Source: Microstegium vimineum
Lineage: Eukaryota > Streptophyta > Magnoliopsida > Poales > Poaceae
DNA length: 64,000 nucleotides
Direction: 5' to 3'
Assembly (NCBI GenBank): GCA_022036555.1
Contig: CM039119.1
Location: 62,001-126,000 of the forward strand
Below, piece by piece: positions 1 through 10,759 of this stretch. The notes beneath the pieces are model-generated. The model did no database searches, was not told where the DNA came from, and saw only the letters and a list, made by a program, of their open reading frames with translations. Within the stretch, counting starts at the first letter, position 1. Each line of letters starts with the position of its first letter. The translations under genes and the position numbers were made by a program.

Positions 1-110
1 GCGGCAATGGCGACGGCGGCGCGGCAATTGGGCAGCCCTTCGGGAAGATAGCGGCAGCGCGGGGACTTAGAAATTTCGGGAGGATAGCGGTGCACTTATA
101 TATGAATAAG

Positions 111-262
111 TTTACCGCAGTGGGCAACTTAAACGTCTGCTGCGGTATATCATTTACCGCAGCGGGCACTTTATGATACCCTTACCATAGCGGGCACTTT
201 ATGATGCCCGCTGTGGTAAATCATTTACTGCAGCGGGCAGAGTAGGTAGCCCGCTGTGGTGA
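111..262. repeat. Left subterminal repeats of the CACTA element
   Basis: At least six degenerate copies of a 14-15 bp motif close to TTTACCGCAGCGGGC occur here in both orientations, for example TTACCGCAGTGGGC, GCCCGCTGTGGTAAAT and TTACTGCAGCGGGC. The same motif fills 29371-29610 at the other end. In En/Spm-type elements such repeats are binding sites for the TNPA-type accessory protein. That role is inferred here. Confidence 0.85.
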
Positions 263-273
263 ATTTTGTGAAC

Positions 274-294
274 CTTGAAGTGTTTCACTTCAAG
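274..294. other. Small perfect hairpin next to the left repeats
   Basis: CTTGAAGTG, a TTT loop and CACTTCAAG form a perfect 9-bp stem. It lies between the subterminal repeats and the 3' end of the transposase gene, so it may sit in the transposase 3' untranslated region. No function is assigned. Confidence 0.5.
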
Positions 295-497
295 TTTTAA
301 AATTCTAATTGTTTTCAAATCTCTAGCTATGAATACAAAGTTTGTCGAACTCATCAACATCTATAGTTATAACCAGGTTCACTTGTCACGAACTTGTATT
401 GGTCTACATTATTACAAAAAATTGTGGCATACATCATCTCATTTTGGTGCGGGAGCTTTCACGACCCTCTTCTCATTACCACTCCGTGCCCAGGGCT

Positions 498-2699
498 TCA
501 TCTTGCTATGCTTGCAACTGACCTCGACCACCTTGATCTTCTTTTCATGATCAGTAAAAAGCTGGAGCTTCGCGTAGTTGTTGTACTGCTCGGGGCTTTG
601 ACCCCATCAGCTCCCACGATCCGTTGCTTTCTGGACACGACCACATGCTTCTTTGTATCGGGAGGATAGATATAGTATGCCACTTGCGCTACATTGGTTG
701 CAAGTACCCATTGGTCGTCTTTGTAGCCTGTGCTTTTGAGGTTCACGGTGGTTAACCCATAATTGTCCACTACAACTGATTTCGGGTTGACCCAATGGCA
801 CTTGAAACCGGTTATGCGTAAGTTGACTCCATAGTCTAGGTCCCATATTTGTTCGATCTGCCCATAGAATTGTGTCCTCTTTTGTGTCAACTCGTCTACG
901 CCCTCGTATCGAACACCGCAGTTCTGTGCCGCACTCTTGTTGTCCTTGTCTTTCGTATGAAACCTGTACCCCTTCATATCATAACCTTGCCACGTGGTGA
1001 CTTGGGTCGACGGGCCTTGCGCAAGCTTCTTTATAGTGTCACTGTCATCGTCATCAAGCGATATTTCTTGCTCTTTGATCCATTGTACAAAACTGTTCTT
1101 GTGATCTTTCTGGACCCATTCCTCCGTGCGCTTTCCATCATGAGCGGTGCGAAGCTCTTCTAGGTGTTGTTCGACGTATTTTTCCATGGTCACCAACTGA
1201 TGGAGGATGTTATAATGAGCTTCTTCTACCTCTTTGTTAGGTATATCAGTGTGCACTTTCTGGCCCACGCACCCTATCCCTTCGGTTCTTCCCTCGTGCG
1301 GTGTGAACAGGCAACCCAATCGCCCTCGCGTCTTTAATGTACCTCATACACCAGTTGATTGACTCCTCGGTTGTGTACGCCTCGATCATAGAACCTTCAG
1401 GGTAAGCATGGTTATGGACGTACCTGTTCAAGGTGGACATAAAGCGCTCGTACGTCCACATTTGGTGTAGTTACACTGGGCCCAATTTCTCGATATGGTC
1501 AACCATGTGCATCATCAGGTGTGGCATAATGTCAAAGAAAGCCGGTGGAAAGCACATCTCGAGTTGACAGAGGGTCTCCACGATGAACTCCTTTAAGGTA
1601 GGCAACTCTGCCTTATCGATGACCTTCTGCGTGATGCAGTTAAAGAAGTATGACATACGTGTTATCACCATCTTCACATATTCTGGATTGATAGTTCTTA
1701 TCAATATGGGAAGGAACACCGTGAGCATGACGTGATAGTCATGTGAGTTGTAGCCAGTCATTGTGAGGTCTTTCATGGAGACCAAACTCTTGATGTTGGA
1801 GGAGAAACTGGTCGGCACCTTGATACCTCTCATCAATTTGCAAAAGGTCACCTTCTCGGCATGCGTGAGGTTGTATGCAGCCAATGGGATATCAACTTTA
1901 CCGTTCTGAGGCTTTCTAGGGTGGAGTTCCTTTCTAATGCCCTAGTTCACAAGATCGGTCCGTGACTTCATCCCATCCTTCGTCTTGCCCGAGATGTCTA
2001 GCAGAACACCGATCGTGCTCTCAAACACATTCTTCTCGAGGTGCATGTAGTCGATTGCATGGGTTGTATGTAGTGTTTTCCAGTATGACAGGTACTTGAA
2101 GAAGATCGACTTCTTCTTGAAAGGGACGACTGGGACATCGTCATTAGGAGAAGCCTGCTTGTCGCGCTTTCGCTTCCTAGTCAGTTTTGTCCCTTCCTCT
2201 GGTGGTTTCTTCTTCTTACCGAACTCGATCTCATCCATATCCTTCACCATCTCATACACCTTTGGCCCCCACTTTGTCTGCGGCATTGGAAGTCGTTCTG
2301 GCTCATCCTTATTGTCAAAGTACTCATTCATATCACTTCTTCTATACATGTGTTTGGCCTTAAGGAACCTTCTATGCCGAGTGTAGACCATCTTGGTGGA
2401 ACTCGAAAGGTAAGTGTAGCAAGTCTCGTTGATGCAAACTACACATCTAGTCTTCCCTTTGATCTGCCCCGATAGTGAGAAGAGACCGGGGTAATCGGTG
2501 ATGGTGACAAAGATGATGGCTTTAAGTGTGAAGCTCTCCTTTTTGTACGCATCCATCATCTCGACCCCAACATCGAATAGCATCTGCATTTCCTCCATGA
2601 CCGGCTCTAGGAGGACATCTATATCATTGTCGGGCTGCCTCGGTCCAGAGATAAGCATCATCAACATAAGGTACCTGCGCTTCAGACACACCCAGGGAG
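498..2699 (-). pseudogene. CACTA Tnp2 transposase, C-terminal two thirds (degenerate)
   Basis: Reading down the minus strand from 2699, the first part (to about 1942) is the Tnp2 core, with sequence such as WVCLKRRYLML, ISGP and TDYPGLFSLSGQ, and a basic linker. The stretch 1884-1471 is DUF4218-like (HAEKVTFCKLMRGIKVP and CQLEMCFPPAFFDIM). The stretch from 1461 to about 1330 continues with YERFMSTLNRYV. From 1319 to 498 there is a DUF4216-like end (VRYEGVDELTQ, GFKCHWV, TKKHVVVSRKQRIVG). A TAG near 1942, a stop near 1471 and a frameshift near 1320 interrupt it. The insertion of retroelement 1 cut the frame inside the conserved YNLPPW sequence; the preceding residues are at 15412 and above. 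Confidence 0.85.
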
Positions 2700-3663
2700 T
2701 GTTGACACCGTTTTTCGGCACGTGTCAAATGAGCTAAGACTTGCGTGGGTCGGTGGCCATTTTCTATCGGCATCAGCAAGTCATCGGCAAAATTTACCGA
2801 TGGAAGTGCGTTGTAAGAAGGGTAAGTTTGTTGCCGATGGGAGCTGGATGATTCTTGCCGATAAAGGTTAGTTGGTGAAGTCAAGTCACCAGAACTATAA
2901 AACTGCCGATGCCGATTGCCGATGAGGGGATGTTGCCGATGCCGATTGCCGATGAGGAGATGATGCCGATGAGCATGGAGTGCCAATGGGTACAGGGTGA
3001 TGTGGCGGTTGACGTCAGCAGAAGATTGCCGGTGGTGAAAAAAGGAAGTCGTGGATTGAAGAAATCTGTCGATGGAAAGTTTTCATCGAAGGGAGGACAT
3101 AAGGAAACTGGTGATTTTATACCAGTATTGTTATAGTAGTTTGAGTCCGACTCTTGTACGAGTCGTTTGTTTTCCTTTAAAGTAGGAGATTGTTTTAGGG
3201 AAAATACGAGTCGTGTCTTTGTACAACTCTCCACGCGGAGTATAAATATGTGCCCAAGGGCTGCGTGTAAAAATCAATCCTATCAAAATCAAATCAATTT
3301 ACTCTTATTCTACTTTTACTGCAATTTATCCTTTTTGCATTAGTCTTAGTTTATCTACGAGTTCTTCAAGCTTCGACGAGCTGCATCATCTTGATCTCCG
3401 TCAAACCCTTGTAAGTTCCGCGTGGGAGTATTTCTGAGCTTTGACATCCGGGCACATCGCTGTTGTCTCGTTCAACTCTGCTCTAGTTATCTTGATCAAG
3501 TCTGAGTCTTGGCATCCGAGCGTATCGTCGTTGCCCTATTCAGATTTTGTTCTAGTTATCGTCCTTGTCGATTAACTGGTCAAATCGACTGGCACACCCT
3601 CGGATATCGAATTTCGAGTATAAGCCCGAGGTGTTCGCAGATCCTGACGCTTTTGTGTCAACA
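2700..3663 (+). repeat. 5' LTR of retroelement 1
   Basis: This 964-bp LTR has TG...CA ends. It matches 14442-15406 at about 97% by hand comparison. Positions 2761-2980 hold eleven copies of GCCGAT or its complement ATCGGC. A TATA box (TATAAATA) is at 3241. Confidence 0.95.
3241..3248 (+). promoter_or_regulatory. TATA box of the 5' LTR promoter
   Basis: TATAAATA follows a GC-rich stretch (CCACGCGGAG) and is conserved in the 3' LTR at 14993-15000. It is placed about 540 bp into the LTR, where a U3/R boundary would be expected just downstream. Confidence 0.7.
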
Positions 3664-3670
3664 CCTCTTT

Positions 3671-3688
3671 TGGCACGCTCGGTGGGAC
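3671..3688 (+). other. Primer-binding site of retroelement 1
   Basis: TGGCACGCTCGGTGGGAC begins 7 bp after the LTR end. It starts with TGG, the complement of a tRNA CCA end. Retroelement 2 has nearly the same 18-mer at the same distance from its LTR. The tRNA was not identified. Confidence 0.7.
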
Positions 3689-3705
3689 CAATTTTTACAT
3701 CTATC

Positions 3706-6625
3706 ATGGGTGATAACTCCGACGTTAACCAAAGGAACGTCATCGAAGTCTCCGAGGCCGATCTGAAAGATGATCAGAGGCTGGCGATGGAGCGGACTAT
3801 GGAGGAATACAAACAGTTGTATCTCAAATCCTTCAGCCTAAGCAGGAGCGGCGAAGCAATCTAGAAGCAAGATCCGTCGTTGCCACGGCAGGTTACGTAT
3901 GATGCCAATCCTGGTAAGTTACAAGAGATGGTTAATTCTGCTTTAAATCAAGCATTAATTAGCCACTCCAGCGTGCTGTCCAATACTGTCTACAATGCTG
4001 TTATGCAATCATTCAAAGAAGGACATGCACCTCAATATGTTGGTCCAGCGTATCATCAACCTGGATCGGCATCCATGAACCCATCGGCGGCTCCAACAAC
4101 ATCCTCTACTCCTATGGATCCGTCTGCCGATGTGGTTACACCGCCAAGACCGAGTCCTGAGAGCGCCACCAAGCTTAATGTAGATCCAGTGGCGTCGGCA
4201 ATGTCAGGGCCAGCTGTCCAGAGTCATCCAGCACCTACCAACTGGTGGGGTTATGGTATACCTTCAAATCCATCTGCTAGTTCTAATCTGGTGCAGGGAG
4301 ATAGTTTAGCTTGGAAGGGCTCTGTGGCATCGGCAATACAATCACAACCGGTGATCCCTATGATGCATTACTCCACGTCCTCCCCAACTGTACAAGTGCC
4401 ATCAGAAGATTTCCAAGTGATTCCTAAGATACCTCTGATGCCACCATCGGCAAGCTCTGTGCCGATGCAACACAGTATAGCAGCTGGAAGTCAACCTGTG
4501 GTTGTAAATCCTCAAGCCGGAGTACTAGCACATCAAGGTAATCAATTTGTTGATTACTCTAAGGTGCAGGAACAGCAGGTGTCGGTCAGCTATCAGCCAT
4601 CGGTAAGTCACATGCCGATGATGTATAATCTTGGATGGACTAACCAGCCGCCGGTCCAACAGCCTGGTGTACTAATGTATCAATATGGAAGTCCAGCAAA
4701 CACTCAGAGTGGGCCATCGGTACAGCAACCAATGAATATGACGACCCAACCTAATCCACTAAGTGTACAAAACTATCTATCGGTAAATCAGCCGATGCAT
4801 AACGACCAGATGACTGGTGCCGTGCCCGTAACTACTCCGCATAATCTTCTACCAAGACTCGAAGAGGCGCATCAGCCGACTCCACCAGTCAACAACCAGC
4901 CAATGAGTCGGCAAGAGCAGGATGCATACTGGACCGATAAGATCGCCGAAGTAATGAAGGAACAATTCGGCATTAAACCTAAGGTCAATACATATTCTTA
5001 TCGGACACCATATCCTCCCGCATATGACTTAATTTCTCTCCCAAATCGGTACAAAGTGCTTGATTTTACCAAGTTCTCCGGCCAAGATGACACATTGACA
5101 ATGGAGCACATCAACCGCTTCATTATTCAGTGCGGAGAAGCTGCCAGCAGGGAGGAATTGAGAGTGAGATTGTTCTCTTCATCATTGTCTGGATCGGCAT
5201 TCACATGGTTCATATCATTGCCTCCAAATTCTGTAATCACATGGGCCGATCTAGAGAGGCAGTTTCATAAATACTTCTTCGTCGGCATACATGAGAAGAA
5301 GATTACCGATTTGGTCAAGCTGAGACAGCGCAATGACGAATCGGTGGAGAACTTTGTTCAGAGGCTGCGAGATGTAAAGAACAAATGCTATAGCCTAGTG
5401 CTTGATGATCGGCAACTGGCAGATTTGGCTTTCTAGGGACTACTGCCGCATATCAAAGATAAATATGTGTCTCAAGAGTTTGAAAGCTTAAGTCATCTGG
5501 TGCAAAGGATTGCCGATCAGGATGTCAAAGCCTTCACGGAAGACTTGGAATAAGAAGGTGACCTTCATTGAACAAGAAGATTATGGGTCAGATGAAGAGC
5601 TGAGCATCGGTGCGGCCGAATGGGTGAAGGATAAGAGGTCTGTGTCTTGTCCATTTGGCCAGAAGGAAGCTGAGAGGTTCGCCTTTGACATCACCAAGGC
5701 CGATAGGATGTTTGACTTATTGCTCCAAGAAGGGCGAATCAAGTTGGCGCCTAACCAAGTAATTCCATCGGCCGAAGAACTCAGAAAGATCAGGTACTAC
5801 AAATGGCACAATGTGACTTCTCACAGTACCAATGACTGCAAAGTATTTAGGCAGCAGTTGCAGTCAGAAATTGAATCTAGACGAATCAAATTTGAAAATT
5901 CTAAAGTCCAGAAGCCGATGAAGATTGATTAGCACCCGTTTCCAAATAATATGGTGGAAACTAGTAGAAAAACTAAAGTGCTGACATCGGAAGCTGCTAG
6001 GAGGAATGCATCGGTACACCCTAACCATCAAGTAGCCGAGCGCGACGAAAGGAGGTTTGCCGATGACAGAAAAGGCAAGAGGGTTGCCGATGAGGGTAGC
6101 AGTGTCAAGAGGGCTCCTGATGTTATAATCACGCACAAACAGCCAAGGCAAGAGTATCGGCAATCTCAAAATGAGCGATATCGGCAGGAAGAAGAAGAGC
6201 ACCAAGAATGGCTTCGGCATAAGGACCACTGGAAGTGTCCCTTCTTCGTTCACTGCTGGGAAGAAGGCATCAAGCTACCCACTGCCGATAATTGTCCTGA
6301 ATGCAACAGGTACTACACTACCGATCGGTCAGGTAAGAAATCTTGTTTTGATGATCGAGCATCCAGGTATGCCAGGCCGCTTAGAGAGAAGAAATCGGCA
6401 TATGACCGACTGGGGGGTAAGCTCAGCGCTCATGACAGGCTTGGCAGGCGTGTCGATCAAGAGGAGCTTGAGGAGAGGGCCAATGCAAGAGTGCCTGATG
6501 AAGAAGTATTCTCCAGAGACCCAAACATCGGGAGAAGTGCCGATGCAAACAATGAGAGGCATCACCAGCCTGTCTGGAAAACCAAGCTTCCTCAGTGGTG
6601 CCCTAAGGGTCTAACGAAGACCTAG
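3706..6625 (+). pseudogene. gag of retroelement 1 (interrupted)
   Basis: The ATG at 3706 opens a frame that hits TAG at 3862 and resumes at about 3880. A long Pro/Ser/Gln-rich linker follows. The retrotransposon gag core then begins around 5041 with TKFSGQDDTLTMEHINRF and continues with SGSAFTWFISLPPNSVITW. TAG at 5434 and a frame change near 5510 break it. The stretch 5510-5932 has the Tat-type KWHNVTSHSTNDCKVF motif. The stretch 5951-6625 is highly charged and holds a Cys/His cluster (CPFFVHC ... NCPEC) where a zinc knuckle would be expected. Gag would form the virus-like particle. The same modules occur in retroelement 2. The breaks are seen in the sequence; the role is inferred from the family. 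Confidence 0.8.
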
Positions 6626-6654
6626 AAAAGGAGGATTCAGCACGAACGCCAAAA

Positions 6655-7396
6655 TGACTTGTATAACAATGAAGATCCTTCAAGGGAGAAGCAGTGGAGG
6701 CCAAAGCGCAAGGACAGGGATCCATTGGCAGAAATCAATATAGTCGTTATATTGCCGATGGAGTTCATGGCACCTGCCAGTGATGATGAAGAGACTGCAG
6801 AGATGGCATAGTTGGTCCTAGATCCGATGGCGGCTGTCTTCGAGAAACCTGCCGATGATGAAAGGCAACACCTGAGGGCCCTGTTTGTTAAAGGCAAAGT
6901 GGATGGACAGCCCATGACAAAGATGTTGGTGGATGGCGGGGCGTCAATCAACATAATGCCATACGTCATATTCAGGAAGCTTGGGAAAGGCGACCAAGAT
7001 TTAGTCAAAACGGATATGAAGCTCAAGGACTTTGAAGGCAATGTGTCGCCGGCCATGGGAGTCGTATGTGTTGAGTTGACCATCGGCAGTAAGACTTTGC
7101 CAACAACGTTTTTTCGTGATCAGTGGCAAAGGCACTTACAACTTGCTCCTCGGAAGGGATTGGATCCATGCCAATTGTTGTATCCCTTCTACTATGCATC
7201 AGAGTCTTGTGCAGTGGATCGGGGATAAAATTGAAGTCGTCCGAAGTGAAGCCCCATCTATTGTTGCATCAGCAGAATTGGAAACTTATGAGCAGACCAG
7301 GTGCATATCCGGTGAAGCTTGGGACAAAGAGTTCCTCAAAGTTGCAGATTATAGCATTAAACCGATCCAAGCAGTCGGTCTTGAAGAAGAGTTTTA
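6655..7396 (+). pseudogene. Retropepsin (protease) of retroelement 1
   Basis: The stretch 6812-7130 contains KMLVDGGASINIMPY, a retropepsin active-site motif in which DGG replaces the usual DTG/DSG. A frameshift near 7116 is followed in another frame by LLLGRDWIHANCCIPSTMHQ, the second conserved protease block. The frame ends at 7394-7396. An upstream stop at 6809-6811 separates it from the charged gag tail. Retroelement 2 has the same blocks in one frame (VDGGAAINI at about 21970 and LLLGRDWIHANC at about 22190). This shows that the frameshift in element 1 is damage rather than a programmed site. Confidence 0.8.
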
Positions 7397-9342
7397 ATGG
7401 ATCGGTTCGCTGATGATGGAAAACTGGGACAAGGCTTCACGTCCGCCGATGATTTACTCAAGATAGACATCGGCGATGGTAGTAAACATAGGCCTACTTT
7501 TATTAGTGCTAAGTTAGATTCCCAATGTAAACAACAGTTGACCGATTTGTTAAAGGAATATAAAGATTGCTTTGCTTGGGATTATACAGAGATGCCTGAT
7601 TTAGACCGATCAATAGTCAAACATCAGTTGCCTATTAAGACTGGTTTCCAGCCACATCGGCAACCTGCGCGCCGATGCAATCCTACTATTCTACCCGATA
7701 TTAAAGCTGAAATTACAAAGTTAATTGAAGCTGGATTTATTCGGAAATGCCGATATGCCGAATGAATTTCTAACGTGGTTCCTGTGTATAAGAAAAATGG
7801 AAAACTTCGTGTTTGTATTGATTTCAGGAATCTCAACAAGGCTACACCGATGGATGGTTACCCGATGTCTGTTGCCGATCTACTGATTGATGCTGCTGCT
7901 GGACATCAAATCATTAGCTTCATGGATGGTAATGCTGGATATAATCAGATATTCATGGCTGAAGAAGACGTATTCAAGACTGCTTTCAGATATCCAGGTC
8001 ATGTCGGTTTATTTGAATGGGTTGTCATGACTTTTGGCTTGAAGAATGCCAGTGCTACTTATCAGAGAGCAATGAATTTCATCTTTCATAAGTATATCGG
8101 CACGATAGTCGAAATCTACATTGATGATGTGGTGGTTAAGTCTGGAAATTTTGCGAAGCATCTTGCCAATTTACGGAAAATCCTTGAATGCACAAGGGAA
8201 CATGGGCTGAAGATGAATCCTAACAAGTGTGCGTTTGGTGTATCGGCAGGACAATTTCTGGGTTTCATGGTGCATCGAAGAGGCATCGAGATCGACAGGA
8301 AATCCATTGATGCAATTAACAAGGTGGTTGCTCCTACAAACAAGACTGAGCTGCAATCTTTGATCGGCAAGATTAATTTCATTAGAAGATTTATATCCAA
8401 CTTGTCTGTTAAGATTAAATCTTTTAGTCCATTGTTAAAGCTGAAAGCCGATCAAGAGTTTACATGGAAAGAAGAACAACAGTTAGCCTTGGAGGAGATC
8501 AAAAAATATCTGGTAAACCCTCCAGTCTTGGTTCCACCTCAGCACGGGAAGCCTTTCAGATTGTATTTGTCTGCCGATGACAGTGTTATCGGATCGTCTT
8601 TAATTCAAGAATTTGAAGGGAAGGAACGTGTGATATATTATTTGAGCAGAAGGTTGGTGGATGCTAAAATCAGGTATTCGGCCATAGAGAGATTATGCTT
8701 ATGTTTACATTTCTCTTGCATAAAATTGAGGCATTATTTGTTATCGTCTAAATGCACTGTTATCTGCAAAGATGATGTGGTTAAGTATATGTTGTCGATG
8801 CCGATATTAAGTGGAAGAATCAGCAAATGGATTCTGGCACTTTCAGAGTTTGATTTAAGGTATGAATCGACTAAGGTAGTTAAGGGTCAAGTGATGGCCG
8901 ATTTTGTTACTCAGCATTGCAATGTGGTAAGCTCTGTGGAGATTGCTCCTTGGACTTTATTCTTTGATGGGTCTACGTGCAAAGACGGAGCAGGTATCGG
9001 TATTCTCTTAATTTCACCCGAGGACAGAAGTATGAAATTTCGTTGCCGATTGTTGTTACTTCAACAAACAATCAAGTTGAGTACCAGGCTCTACTTAAGG
9101 GGTTGGAATTACTCAGGGAAGTACGTGCCGATGCTGTTGAAATCTTCGGTGATTCTATGTTGGTGATTAACCAATTGATTGGGACGTATGAATGCCGAAG
9201 TGAAGCTTTAATTGCAACCCATGGAAAGTGTTTACAGTTGTTGAAAGAATTCAAAGAGTATCGCCTGGAGCATATTCCTAGATTGCACAATGAAGAAGCC
9301 AATCGGTTAGCGCAGAATGCTTCAGGATATCAGCCGATTTAA
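7397..9342 (+). pseudogene. Reverse transcriptase, RNase H and second RNase H of retroelement 1
   Basis: The N-terminal RT block (KDCFAWDYTEMPDLDRSIV) ends at a TGA at 7763, where retroelement 2 has a Trp codon in CRYAEWIS. The frame continues from 7775 with VPVYKKNGKLRVCIDFRNLN and the catalytic IYIDDVVVK at about 8120. The first RNase H (LSADDSVIGSSLIQEF) follows. A second RNase H starts at about 8955 (LFFDGSTCKDGAGIGILLI). It crosses a frameshift near 9040 and runs to 9342 (VEYQALLKGLELL, GDSMLVINQLIG, HNEEANRLAQ). Two RNase H domains in a row are a mark of the Tat lineage. The enzyme would copy element RNA to DNA and degrade the template. Confidence 0.9.
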
Positions 9343-9348
9343 GAAGTC

Positions 9349-10632
9349 ATGACATCGGTAATGGTTGCCGATGACTGGAGAAGAGAGATTGCCGATTACA
9401 TAAGAGATCCATCCAAGAAGGTTGAAAGGCGTCTAAGGTTTCAAGCTACCAAGTATGTGCTCCTTGACGATGAGTTATATTATCGGACAATTGATGGAAT
9501 CTTGCTCAGATGCCTTGGTAAAGAAGAGTCAAAGGAGTTGATGGGCGAAATCCATGAAGGTGTGTGTGGAGCATATCAATCGGCATTCAAGATGAAGTGG
9601 ATGATTAGGCAGAATGGATATTATTGGCCGACAATTCTTGAAGATTGCTTCAACTATTTTAAAGGATGCCAGGGTTGTCAGAAGTTTGGTAATGTCCAGA
9701 GGGCTCCTGCATAGGCAATGAATCCTATAATCAAGTCTTGGCCGTTTAGAGGGTGGGTCATTGATCTCATCGGCCAAATTTATCCGCCATCAAGTAAGGG
9801 GCATAAATTTATACTCGTTGCTACCGATTACTTCACGAAATGGGTTGAAGCGATTCCTTTGAAGAAGGTAACATCGACAAATATGGTGGATTTTGTAAAA
9901 GAACATATTGTTTATCGATTCGGTATTCCTCAAACTATTACTACCGATCAAGGGACCATGTTCACATCGGGAGAGTTTGATGAATTTGCTGCTAGTATGG
10001 GGTTCAAGGTGCTGAATTCTTCTCCTTATTATGCCCAAGTTAACGGTCAGGCCGAGGCGACTAATAAAGGAGTTATCAAGCTTATCAAACGCAAGATTGA
10101 AGAGAACCCTAGAAGGTGGCATGTGGTGTTAAATGAATCCCTACGGTCGTATCGGATGGCTTGTCATGGTGCAACCAAAGTCTCGCCGTATCAGTTGGTC
10201 TATGGACACGATGCTGTCCTGCCTTGGGAAATTAAAACTGGTTCTAGGCGATTGTCTTTTCAAGATCAATTGACAACCGATGAGTATGATATTCTTATGA
10301 AAGATGAGCTGGAGGACTTAGCAGGTCATCAGTTGAAGGCTTTGATCAGTATTGAAGAAAATAAGAAAAGGGTTGCTAGGTGGTATGACAAGAAAGTAAA
10401 GGTAAAGGAATTTGCCGATGGTGATCTGGTATGGAAATTGATTTTACCAATTGGGACTAAGAGTTCTAAGTTTGGAAAATGGTCTCCTAATTGGGAAGGT
10501 CCTTATCGGATAAAACAGTCTGCTCCTGGCAATGCCTATATTTTGGAAACTCTCGAAGGAGTTGCGTTCTCCAGAGCGATTAACGGTAAATATTTGAAAA
10601 AATATTACCCTAGTATTTGGGTAGACGCATAG
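9349..10632 (+). pseudogene. Integrase of retroelement 1
   Basis: The stretch 9349-9714 holds the HHCC zinc-binding region (CGAYQSAFKMKWMI and CFNYFKGCQGCQKFG). A TAG at 9712-9714 precedes the catalytic core from 9718. All three acidic residues of the DDE triad are visible: D in GWVIDLIGQ, D in TTDQGTMF and E in NGQAEATNK. The C-terminal region ends with NWEGPYRIK and YYPSIWVDA. Apart from the one stop the domain is complete. In retroelement 2 the first part of the core is deleted. Confidence 0.9.
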
Positions 10633-10759
10633 AGTGCTCATTTGAATGCCGATGAAAGAGAAAGTTGTAAGACATCGGTAGAAGTTGTACTGACATTACA
10701 TTACGGAGCAAAAATCAAGTATCAATGTTACATTTGCCGATACGATGAATTGTAATAAA

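Noticed and set aside
2890..2975. CRISPR-like or satellite repeat of GCCGATTGCCGATGAGG
   Set aside because: The copies are irregularly spaced, lie in an LTR of a plant retroelement and have no repeat-spacer pattern.
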